This document shows positions 10,401-22,400 of a stretch of 64,000 nucleotides of DNA, in pieces; the first letter of the stretch is position 1; the number at the start of each line of letters is the position of its first letter. A model generated the notes under the pieces. It was not told where the DNA came from and made no database searches. It worked only from the letters and a program-made list of their open reading frames with translations. Both the position numbers and the translations under genes were made by a program. Origin of the DNA: Amphiura filiformis (Eukaryota; Echinodermata; Ophiuroidea; Amphilepidida; Amphiuridae); contig NC_092644.1 of NCBI RefSeq assembly GCF_039555335.1, positions 43,324,667 through 43,388,666 of the forward strand, read 5' to 3'.

Positions 10401-13400
10401 CATATTTGCACAGATTGTGATACGCACTTTTGTTATTGGTCGTCCTGTTTTAGCCTGATCGATTTTTGGAAAGGGAAGATGTAAAAATCATCTATTTTTA
10501 TAAACTTTTGAGCAAAATTTAGTGTTATTTTGAAAGGTGAAGAAATTAAAATGACGGTTATGAATGAGGTTAATAACTTTGCATCGGTAATATGTTGGGC
10601 ATTGCGAAAAATCTAAACATTTTGCTTTGGACCTCGGAATGTAGCCCCTCGGGATATTCCTCGGTTCCAAAGGCAAAATGTTTAGATTTTTCACAATGCC
10701 CTCCAAATAACCGATGCGCAGTTATTAACCTCTAATTAGTATTTAGCCAGTGAGGTGGTGCGCTTTTGTTGCATTGGGAAAAGCCGGCTACCTCATTGGC
10801 CAAATACCAAACGATCATCGCTCAGCGATGGAGTATAAATTCAGCTTAATGTAACTAGTTTTGTTTAAAGGACATCATCAGTCCCCCCCATATCCTTGTC
10901 ACCCATTTTAGTGAGTGCCCCTCCCTTTATTATTAGGTAATAAAAATGAAATGATAAGAAACTGAAAGGTTATCACATGATATGTGTTCATTACTAAAAT
11001 TAATACCAACACGAGTATCGAGAAACTTGTTTATAGCATGCCAAAAGTTATGTACAGGAAGGTGTAATCTCCTGTTTCCTTGTTTAGTTATAGGTTAATG
11101 AACGCGTATTACTTATTGGGAGAGAAATTAGACAAAATAATGCACTTGCGGTGATGTTGATGCATCAACATCACCGCATTATTTTGTGTAATTTCTCTCC
11201 CAATAAGTAATACAAGTTTATTAATCTATTTCATACACGAAAGAAAAAAACACATGACATGATTTTTACTTTTTTATATAACAAATTATCACTAAAAATG
11301 TTGGAAAACAGAACCAAATATAAATGCATCAACCCGCCTTGAAAAATTAATCAATCCTACGCGACGCTGAACGCGAGAAACACTGCGCGTAGTAATGCTG
11401 GAGTGCACAATATACACAATCAATGCATGTTTTGTACTTGTCTAACAGCTTTTCTGATTGGCTGCTTTGATATAGGAGTGTATGAAAATTCAAATAAATA
11501 CCCTTGGAGTCTTAGAATTGAGGGTCTCCTGGGAACTGAAACAAACATATCAATAGCTAGCAGCACCTTGCTTTATGAGGTGAACTTATGAGAATGAATT
11601 TTTATATTTTGTGTGCTTTTTTTCCTTCTTTCTTTTTTTTCTGGTTTGAATTTCACAATGCGCACCAGCATAAATAGTCGACTTTTGTTGGTTTCCAGAC
11701 TTTTTTCTCAAGCCCAATATATTACAACATGTTACATTTTCTTTAAACAATAATACATACACAGTGCAGGAAATAGCAAGTTTCACTTTTCAAAGCTTGA
11801 AGTTGCAAGTTTTACATTCCAAATAAACAGTTTCTGTTTCTAGAACAATTTACAATAAACACCAAGCAAATGGAAAGAAAAAGAGCAAGGTATACCAACT
11901 TGACGTCTCAGTACGCAGAGCTTGTCTGGGAGCTTGTTTTATCAATCATATGATTAATAAAGTGATGCATGAACAGTTGAATTGATCAGTACAGTACAGA
12001 GATGACTTTATCCCAGTAAGCTCAACTTTCATTCTGCATGTTCGAGTTACACATTCAACTTTGTCATTTGTGTCATCATTTGCTTCTCTGTGGATACTAC
12101 TCTTCTAAGCATATATAATAACACAGAAGGTGGGACCTTCGGGAGTGTGTTAGCGAACTAAAAGTAGCACACACATACAGGAAAGGAAGCTACTGCATAA
12201 GTGCTGACAAGTTTAGGGCTCCAAGTGCTCTGTGTTCACTTAGATTAGCGAGTTCACCACTTTCAAATACTGCACTAGCTTCAGCCAATATTCAAACACG
12301 CTCAGAAGGCACTAGCACTGGACTTTCCAATCTGTATGTTAATAATTTCAGGCACTATACAACATGGCTTGTAGCATCTTCTTAGCATTATTCATTCACT
12401 GTATACTTGCATTGCCTTCACCTACGAATCCAACTGACTCATTACCATGTAAGCTTCACAATACCACAGAAATTGATTGCACGTATAGGCAACTGGTGCA
12501 AATTCCAAAGTTTAAAACATCAGGAGCTACTAAGCTAGATCTGAGCAACAATGTACTGAGAAATATCACTGGACAACCATTTATAAACCTAGCATCACTT
12601 TTGGTGCTGAATCTAAGCAGGAATGATTTGCATTTCCTTGCTGCTGATGCTTTCACTGGTCTAAATTCTTTGCAAATGCTTGATTTGAGTCAAAACCGAG
12701 AACAGTCTCCATATGATGAGCTGATGATTGATGGAGAAGCTTTCAATGAGTTGCAATCGCTTGAGGAGCTATGGTTGAGTGACAACAACATGCATTACTT
12801 GTCTCCAACTTTATTTCATGGATTACATGATCTTAGATCACTTGATATCTCTAATAACTTTGACCTTTACTTTCCACCTTCCATCTTTGATCACCTGTCT
12901 CGTTTGCACTTCTTGGATATGACAAACACATATAACATGATAGACTTGGCACCCATACTGGCACCACTACAATCACTGCATGAATTACGAATGACATACC
13001 CTTTTTTCTACTTCACACAGTTCGGTTGTCAAAACTTGACTAACCTTTCAGTGTTAAAATTTTCGTTGGTAAATACTATGTTGGTAGTTATTTCCAACGA
13101 TTCATTCCAGGCTTTTTCAAATATCCCTTTAACAACATTATCATTGGACATGTACTTGTCTTTTTTACTTCCAATGGCGTATGAGGATGCTTTTAAGTAT
13201 TTCACGCATTTAACTTCCCTGGAGACTACCACCACACCACAAATTTTGGCAGCATTACTATCTCTTGAAACGCCGCTATATCACCTGTGTCTTTACACTT
13301 ATGATTCTGAATTTCAGATGTTCAACACAACAACTTTTGAGTCTCTTGCAAAATGGAATTCTTCTCTTAACACTCTTGACATAATAAGATTGGATATAGA

Positions 13401-16400
13401 CGAGCATTTTCATTTGAACACAATTGATGGCCCTGCATTTGCTTGGGTTCCTTCACTTCAGTCTCTCACCTTACAAAGGCATGGATTCACACACCTGTCC
13501 AATGATACATTTCTCGGATTATCCATATTACGTCACTTAGACCTTTCTGGCAACTCTTTGGTTGAATTTCCAATACAAGCATTAAGGTTATACACAATTT
13601 TGCCATTTTCAGAAGCAAAATGGGATGCACATAGCCCCCTTTAAACTTATCTATTTCTGGAAATAAATATCGGAGAGAGAAAACGCAAACTACGTCTAAA
13701 AGCTGAAAGTGTAAGGGTCATTATTATGCTTGAATTTTCCACTTGGCTCAAAATGAAATGTACTTTTCAAACATTTCAATTTTTTTTCAATATCTGGAGC
13801 ATCAAGATTTTTGGGAACACGGCCATAATTTCTCATTGGAAGTGGCGATTTTGTTGGGAACTTCGACGCACATTACAAACAAGTCAATAAAAGAATGTGC
13901 ATATTCATTCTTGATATTGGTTGTCTCGATTTTTATGTAAGCTTAAAATGTTGGCGAATTTGAAGTAAAATGGCCTCCACTTGTATGTCGTTTTGTAACC
14001 AGTAATAATAATTCCGTGCAAGATTTCATAGACAAAATTCTGACCTACATTATTTCTATAAACCCTCTTCTGCATGCAGGTGCTATTTAAATTTTTATTT
14101 CGATAGCAGAAAATTGAGATATTTGCTATTTTTCCGACTCGCTGCTGCCAAATTGTCTAGTTTCGCGATAAAAAGATACAGCGAAATCAATTTTTTTTCT
14201 CGAACCATTTCACCTCGTTTCGGCTTGTAGCCGGATTTTCCCAGGAGGGGCAAGACTGTAGGCCCTATGGGGCGGGGCCCAAATCCACCAAATTTCCCAC
14301 TGGGGGCGAGGGCCCAAATAGACAATTTTGCCAGGCTTATCATAATCAGTATATGGTAGGCCTATTGAGCTGTATTGCCTACCGTTTGGATTCCCCATCT
14401 CTCTGCCCCTCCTCTCACCCTCTCCTCTCTTTTCTCCTCTTTCTCCCCCCCCCCTTTCCCTCTTTTTCCTTGCACTAGGGGCGGGGCCCAAATAGGCAAT
14501 TTTGCAATTGCCCCCCCAACAGCTACGCTACTGTCATCACGGTAGACATACGCGGTAGGCCTACAAGCAGGGCTGTCAACTCTCACGCATTGGGTCACTT
14601 TCTCACGGTGTCACACCAAGGTAGTATAATCTCACGCCTAGGTAATAAATCTCACGCAAAAAGCTGGAAAATGAGTAAAATCTCACGCATCGTCATGAAT
14701 AATTTGTTGCTCCTACCCCCCCCCCCTTTTCACATTCAGAAAATTGAGATATTTGCTATTTTTCCGACTCGCTGCTGCCAAATTGTCTAGTTTCGCGATA
14801 AAAAGATACAGCGAAATCAATTTTTTTTCGAACCATTTCACCTCGTTTGACTTGTGCTTTGAAGTACAAACTTCAAAATTGATATAGTGATTCTATATTT
14901 CAAGCTGCGTCATACTGTGTTTTTCTTACCTCTGATTGTCGCTGCTCAAGGCCAAAATTCAAATTTTTGGACAGAAGTGACACTCTCATTTTTTTTTTAT
15001 AAACATGTTGTTTACGTACGACATGTTACGACGGGCTGTATTTGCCCGATTCCTTTCGTCACAAAGTGGTGTTGCCGAGTTTGGATTTTAAAATATTTAG
15101 GTATTTTCTAGCTTAAAATCTAGCGCCAATGCTGCGCTTGCAACAGGTAGATATTTAGAAATCCATTTAAGGTATGGGTATGGGTATGGAAATTGGGGAT
15201 CCCAAAAAATTGGCATATGCCTAAATATAGGCTATATGCAAAGGGGATGGGGCATTTTGGCAGGCCAAGGGAGGGGCCACAAAAATTGGCAGTCCAGGGG
15301 GTGCGGACAAGCGATTTTCGGCTGGCGAGACGGGAGGCAAGCGATTTTTAGCGAGTCGCTTGGAAATTTTGGCTTTTAATTAGTAGGCTAATACCGGTAC
15401 TGATTGCACAGCCTTTCGAGAAAGCAATTTTTTGGCAAGCCGGGGCCGGGGGAGGGAATAAATTTTGGCAGGTCGAAAGGAAGAATGACTTTACCTAGCA
15501 CACATTAAAGGGGCATTTCGTGATCCACAGCCTCATACAACCCCATAGGCCTCGTCCCTTTCTCACAAGTTAAGATTTTTATACCAGTCATCCCGCTCTG
15601 GCCACATGTTTAGGCATTTTCACGCAGAGATCAATTCATTAAGCAATGGAAAATATTGCCAAATTTGAATTTCGTTTTAAAAAGCCTACTCCCCATTAAA
15701 AAAAAAAAAAAACTAATTTTGGGGATTAAAAAGTTCTGTAAAATGAAACAAAAGGCTGCCTCAATCCTAATTATTCATTTAATAGGCCAGGCCTTCATTT
15801 CTGAACACCCCCTAGCTATGGCCATACCCGTAGTGGCGGAACAGAATTTTTTTCGCGGGGCATGGGGCCCGGGGGGAAGTGAATTTGAGACGGGGGCACT
15901 TATTGCACTTGAAATTGTCGCAAAAAGTGGAAAATTACATAATAGTGGGGATTTTGCCTAAAAACTGGATGGGAAAGAAAAAATATTGGGGGAAATACTG
16001 CCCCCCTAGCGGCGCCACTGCATATCCATCCATGATGCTAGAATGACTGAAGTTCTGGCGCTGAAATTCAATTTCAATATCACGAGTTTTTATCAGGGAT
16101 TTTACCAAGGGAAGGCGATAGGTGTAGGATTTTGCTGATATACCAGGCAACACGAGAAAGGTGTGGCTAAATAAGGGAGTGTTCATTATAAATATTTTCC
16201 ATTATCATACTTTTGACGGCGAGAGCATAATTATTTGAAGCGTACATCGTGTCAGTCACATGGTCACATCTGTTGAAAGAGAAACGCACATGTCTCTGAT
16301 TAGCTCGGGGATTAGCTACTGCGCGCTGCGTGCTGGTCTGTTGTTGTCGAGTGGAAATGGGAAATTTATGAACGAACTTCCGCAACTTTGCAACATCATC

Positions 16401-19400
16401 ACGCAGCGGCGTAGCCGGATTTTTCCAGGAGGGGCAAGACTGTAGGCCCTATGGGGCGGGGCCCAAATCCACCAAATTTCCCACTGGGGGCGAGGGCCCA
16501 AATAGACAATTTTGCCAGGCTTATCATAATCAGTATATGGTAGGCCTATTGAGCTGTATTGCATATCGTTTGGATTCCCCATCTCTCTGCCCCTCCTCTC
16601 ACCCTCTCCTTTCTTTTTTCCTCTTTCTCTCCCCCCCCTTTCCCTCTTTTTTTCCTTGCACTAGGGGCGGGGGCCCAAATAGGCAATTTTGCAATTGCCC
16701 CCCGGCAGCTACGCTTACTGTCATCACGGTAGACATACGCGGTAGGCCTACAAGCAGGGCTGTCAACTCTCACGCATTGGCCGTGAGTCTCACGCATTGG
16801 GTCACTTTCTCACGGTGTCACACCAAGGTAGTATAATCTCACGCCTAGGTAATAAATCTCACGCAAAAAAGCTGGAAAATGAGTAAAATCTCACGCATCG
16901 TCATGAATAATTTGTTGCTCCTACCCCCCTTTTCACATTCCCGAGCGCCGTGGCTCAAATATTAATGGTTCAAAATGAACATTGGAGTCGGCAAATCCCG
17001 GTACACCTAGCTCTTTATACAGACAAATATAGTAGGCCTATCAATATGTTGTATTTTTATATTTTCTGGTGGACTCGCGGAGAATATCATGTCATGTAGG
17101 TCCCGGCACTGGGTTGGGGGGGGGGGGGGGTCTCAAGGCATTTTGGTAGGCCCCCCCATGCTTGATTCCGGGGGGTTTTTTAGCAGGCCCGACCATTTTT
17201 AAAATAAAAACACCTCGGCGGGTCTCTTCAAAACATTTGTACCATGGGATCAAAGTCATCCAAATTTGGCCTAATTTGACGCTTTTTAAGGGCACTTTTG
17301 CCAAAATGCGCCCAAAAGTTGGTCTTCGCTGTAAACCCACCCATCATAGTCGTTGAAAAGGTAGGCCTACCCCAAAACTGTGGCACATCCACGAACCCGA
17401 GGGAGAGACCTCAGTGGGTAAAAACATATCTAGCGGGACCAGATTTATAATTTAAAATAGGCCTACATTTTGGAAGCCAGTCATCACGACAAACGGGCCA
17501 TGGCAATGGTATTAACACTTTGATTTTAGGCTTAAATAACGAGTGTAGGCCTATAAATTGCAAATTTGCACACACCCGGGGGAACCTTCTCAAGCTGGTT
17601 TGGGTAAGGATGTGAGGCTGTGACTCAAAAACTACGGATGCGATTTTAAACCAAATTTGAAGAAAACAGACCCAAAATTGTATCAACTTTTGGACTGAAA
17701 GTTTTCGCAAATTTTTACTTTTTCGAGAAAATTATTGAAAATACCCTTCTTGAACCTAATTTTCATGACACTGAGGGTCAATAAAATCAGGGCTAAAAAT
17801 ACAACAGAGTCTAAACTAAATGGCTGAAAATGCACCCCAAATCTGCCGCACATCCCCACGACACATTTCACCTTTTATAGATTTTGAAAATTGTCGCAAT
17901 AAAATAGGCCCGAACTTATCCCAAATTATCCCCCGAAAAAATATTTTTTTGCAGGTGAGGTTGGAGTCTTATTATTTTTATTCTCAGGGAGGACAGGGGT
18001 TGATATTTTTAGCAGGGTACACACGGCAGCTACAGAGAAACCACGAAAAACTCCTGTGAAGTGCATGAAAATGCCCCGAAAATGTGCCAACCGAAACACC
18101 CGAACAGGAAGATAAAATAAAAAAACAAAACCAAAAACCCAGGAAATTTCCCGAAATAAGTTCCAAATTCTTTGTCCCCACTAAAATATATTATGAACAC
18201 TCCCTTATGAAGTCTGCCCTCTTCCGGCTATTCTGGTAGTAGGCGTTGACAATTACCTTCATATTTTTGAAGCATGTTTGAACCCGATTTGTTCTCTATT
18301 CACATTTTTAACGTTGCAAGTAACATTTCAAGACCTCTATTTGTGACAGGTATTTAATTATCTTGCTAGAGATGTGCCTAAAGTTGAAATTCAATATTTC
18401 GGATCGCAAAGATCGAGAGATATAAAGTTTAACACCATGGATCATATGGGCGTCTTATATGAACGATTACGATAACTAGGCAAAAATGGCTGGGATACAG
18501 GTTGTGTAAATACTACATGAATATTCATGAACTATACAGAGTCCATTCTTCTCTAATAATTAAGATGTCAATCACTCTCCTAGACGACAGTTGCTTGGCG
18601 CTTGTAAACAAATCGAATAATAGTGCTTGATAACAGCTAAAAAATAGGCTAAAAACACATTTTCACACAATTTTTCCGGATTTTTTATTTCACATGATAA
18701 GTAGACATATTTTCTTACGTATAAGGTAATAATATATTTTTTCTGGAGGTAAAGCCCTTCAACACTTTGTTTAACCTTAAGTGTATTTGAACATTACGCA
18801 TCCTTACAACACTTAGATATCAGTATCAACAATATAAAATCATTTGATCACAATTTGGCAAAATTAGAATCACTGTAATATCTTAATATCTGGGAATCGA
18901 CTATCCTTGATATATCTGTCCTCTGCAAGGAATCTCAGAGAACTGCATTTACAAAATCAAAATCCACCATATTACCAGTATGCAAATTATGCCGTCTTTT
19001 ATTTCACTATTACCTCTCTTGAAATTCTTAATTTGCCAAGAGAAAATACTGACATAAAAATTGTTTCACCACTTTTTGATGCAATTAACCCACCACCCCT
19101 GCAATGGGTTGACCTATCAAATTGGACATTACTGAGTCCTCTGCATAAGATTCTTGATATCTTGAATTTCTTGACCTCTCTGGTACAAACGCATTTAAAC
19201 AATATCAGGAGGAACTGCACCTTCCAAAACTGAATACTTTGAAAGCATCTTGGACTAAACTGGAATTTATTTTAGGAATAGCATTTTTTTGAAAACGTCA
19301 TCTCTTCTTTCCCTTGATTTGAGCCACAATAATATACAGTCAATTGAAAAAGAAGAGATATTTCTCCTTGAAAATCTAACTTATCTTAACTTGGAAGGTA

Positions 19401-22400
19401 ATAGTATTCAGAGCCTTGATGGACTACAATACTTACATGTAATTAAAACCTTGAAAATAGCCATAAATGGTCTGTTACAAGTCCCTCAAACTTGGTTCAG
19501 CAATGACAAAGATTCTGCTCAATTAACCTATCTAAGTGTTGGCAATAATCCTTTTGAATGTACCTGTTTCATTCAAACGTTTCAAAACTGGATTCTCACA
19601 GACTCTGTGACCCTATTGGAATCACAAAGTAGCCAGTATCGATGCAATTCTCCTGTAAGTTTGAATGGGGTGCCTATCACTCAACTTGACTTGGACTGTA
19701 AATCATACCTAGTTGTCTACATAACCACTGGTGTCTTGGTAACGTTACTGGTTTTTCTTTTAGCAAGTGTAATCTTTTACTATCGCTGGCATATACGATA
19801 CAGAATGTTTTTGTTTCTCAGACGAAGACACTATGCTCACGTTGATGGGGATAATAGGGAAGATCTACCTGAGAATATTGAGTTAAACAGGTACCTTGCC
19901 CCTATCCATTATCGTCGCTATGATGCTTACATTGCCTATCATAAAGACGATGCTGCCTGGGTAGATGATGAGTTAGTACCCAACATTGAGGAAGGACCGG
20001 AACCATTTGAACTTTGCATCAAAGAAAGAGGCGACATTCCCGCAGGACGTTTCCTTCTTGACGCGATTGCTCATGGTATCAAGCAAAGTCGGAAAACCAT
20101 AGTCGTGCTGTCCCCGCATTTTGTTGAGAATGAGATGTGCCACTATCAGCTTCAGATGGCGAGTATGCTTTTGATTCAAGATGGTCGAGATGTGATCATC
20201 TTGGTTCTATTGGATGAGATCCCTAACAACAAAATTACTTTACTACTCCGTAAAATGCTGTGTACAAAGAAATACCTGAAGTGGCCTTGACGGCCTTGTG
20301 ATAACGCTGGGAGGAATTTATTTTGGCGGTGCTTGAGAGAAGAAATTAAGAAACCTGTACGTGTGGATAGACGCTTTGAGGAGTAGCAAAATGTCCTGCT
20401 ATGAGCTTTCACAAAAACATTGGAAAACTTAAGACTGCATATCATAGGAATCTAGTTGTTTAAACTTTGTACAGTACTTATGTAGAGAAATTATTAAATG
20501 ATATCATTATGTCTACAACCATTGTTTTCTGAAATAATTTACTTTTCTGATATGATAACTTATTTGTTATGTTTTTCAAAGAGAGATTATGCATGCGACT
20601 TTTGTATTGTAAAAAAATGTTTTGACCTGTTTTATTGTCCCACATTCTACTGATCTTACCCATGCTCCTTTAAAACTTACACATTTGGTGGCAAGTTGAA
20701 TGTAAGTACTGACTTGAAATTAACATGATATATTTCCTGCTCTCAGACTCCATGCATTCCAGCATTCGAAATATGGCTGGCCTGAACATCTCTACGGGCC
20801 CACTGTAAATCATCAAGACATACTCAATACTGACTTCAACATCAATCCATGGCATTACCTTTTGTTGGTTTGCAAGTCCGAAGTCTTTAAAAAAAGTGTC
20901 ACAAAATGTGGACCAGTGTGACAGAAAATTGTGACCCGGCAGCACAAACGAGCCGTAAATTCCCTAAATTGTATTCTGAGTTATGGTGTAAAATGTGTAC
21001 GAAGGTCGTATTCATCGGTCACTAAAGCTGGCGGCGACATCTGTCTTATTTTGATAGTCACAACACCAATCAATAATCCTATTATTGAAGTGGATAATAA
21101 GCTTCTACCTTAGATGGCTATAGAACTTTTAATAACTCTGGTCTTTGTTTGCTTTTGCTAAATCCTTTTCAAGTGGTGGGTTATTTGTATAGGTATGCAT
21201 GACCAACAATTAACAATGAGAGAACCTTCTTAAACCTCGTTGACTTGGGGATGATTTGAAATGACCGCCAATTATGACTGTTTGATATTTATTGCCAGCA
21301 ATGTGGAAAAAGAGACACACATAGAAACGAAAAAAAAGCTATAATTTTGTTGAAGGAGCAAAGTTTAACTAACCATAACTCCGCTTCTGGATATCGCTTT
21401 GAAGTCAAATGATATACCATTTTTAAGTTTATGATGTTTATTTTTAAACACGAAATAAAACAAAATTGACCGGGGAGGAATTTACGGCTCATTCGCCGTG
21501 GACGGTCACAATTGATGAGGGGGGGGGGGCAGAGTGCCCCCTGACAAAAAAAAAATGAAAGAAAAAGTGCCCCTCTGACAAAAAATGAAAGAGAAAATCA
21601 GGAGGGCAAAGGAAAAGAAAAAGGGCAAGGAGCCCCTTTTCTAGCAAAATTCAGGGCCAAAATAGTGTAGAATACAAAATTTTTCCGTGCTACGCGCACA
21701 CATTGTAACAATGAAGCCCTTTTTTTATCCGGATAATGGGCGAAAATAGTGTAAAATACCATTTTTAAGGCCCTTTTCGGGAAGCTCGAAGACATACAGT
21801 CTCTATGCATTGTATGATGCAACTGCATATTTTTTCGTCTGTGCCCCCAAAATTTTATTTTGCCCCCCCTGACCAAGAAAGCTGGCTACGCCCCTGGCTG
21901 GCTGATTTAACAATTATTGCTTATTGAAAGCAACGCATTGCCTTCGAAAGCAACATGTTACCGCAATACGTAATGGGCCCACATGGCTTGCTATAGACTT
22001 ACCCATTTGGTGACCAGTTGACTGCAAGTACTGACTTAAGATGACCCTCCATAAACATGATGCATCGCCCTGTTCTCAGGTCCCACACTCTACCAAACGC
22101 ATCCATACCCCTATATGAACACAACATAGTAAATCAAAAACATTTGTGAAATGCCACACTACATTCTTTTCCCAATTATTAACATGATTCTAGTTCATGG
22201 GTTCTCATTTATATTTGCTAGCGAGCCACGCCAGGGCCAAATTCATTTAAAATATCTATGTTTGAGGGCCAAATAAACCTAATTACTGTTTTCAGAGCTG
22301 TTCCAAGAGCCAACCATAATTGACTGGAAAGCCGGATCTGGCCCACCTATTGAGAATAGCTGTTCAAGTCTAAACATAATCATAACCAAACCATAATGCT

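Larger units (their letters stand above)
13587..18781. other. 5.2-kb insertion (or intron) splitting the receptor repeats
   Basis: The coding sequence stops matching leucine-rich repeats after ...GCATTAAG (13586) and resumes exactly after ...CCTTAAG (18781). TTAAG is present at both edges (13582-13586 and 18777-18781). The inserted DNA begins GT and ends AG, and joining 13586 to 18782 restores the reading frame across a regular repeat ([18 protein letters not shown]). The first and last bases are inverted relatives of each other (TTAAGGTTATACA left, complement TTAAGGTTAAACA right), which suggests a TTAA-type transposon. The interior is a mosaic of smaller repeats and no transposase was found. 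The stretches 13645-14106, 14849-15827 and 18209-18776 show nothing I can name. Confidence 0.65.
12364..20386 (+). pseudogene. Toll-like receptor pseudogene nested in PRPF4 intron 12
   Basis: A membrane pattern-recognition receptor of the Toll family, read on the strand opposite PRPF4. 12364-13586 codes for a signal peptide ([18 protein letters not shown]), an N-terminal cysteine cap and many leucine-rich repeats. Coding resumes at 18782 with further repeats, then a C-terminal cap (NPFECTCF...), a transmembrane helix ([15 protein letters not shown]), and a cytoplasmic TIR domain with box 1 [11 protein letters not shown] and box 2 [11 protein letters not shown]. Defects: a 5.2-kb insertion after 13586; in-frame TAA at 18876-18878 where LQYL would be expected; frame changes near 18905-18930, near 19210-19230 and in a T-run at 19284-19290; and TGA at 20288-20290, just before box 3 (NLFW, still present in frame up to TAG 20384-20386). 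An ATTAAA lies at 20493. Without its insertion it would be a single-exon gene, as in many invertebrate TLR families. It is probably non-functional as a full receptor, although the TIR part is well preserved. Confidence 0.85.

Noticed and set aside
14210..14598. Glycine- and arginine-rich minus-strand frames in repeat A
   Set aside because: They come from G/C-rich low-complexity repeat sequence and are not conserved in copy 2.
12364..20386. Linkage of a Toll-like receptor with PRPF4 and ODF2 as ancestral, since human TLR4 is also on 9q
   Set aside because: Invertebrate TLR genes expand and move independently; one nested pseudogene is no evidence of orthology.
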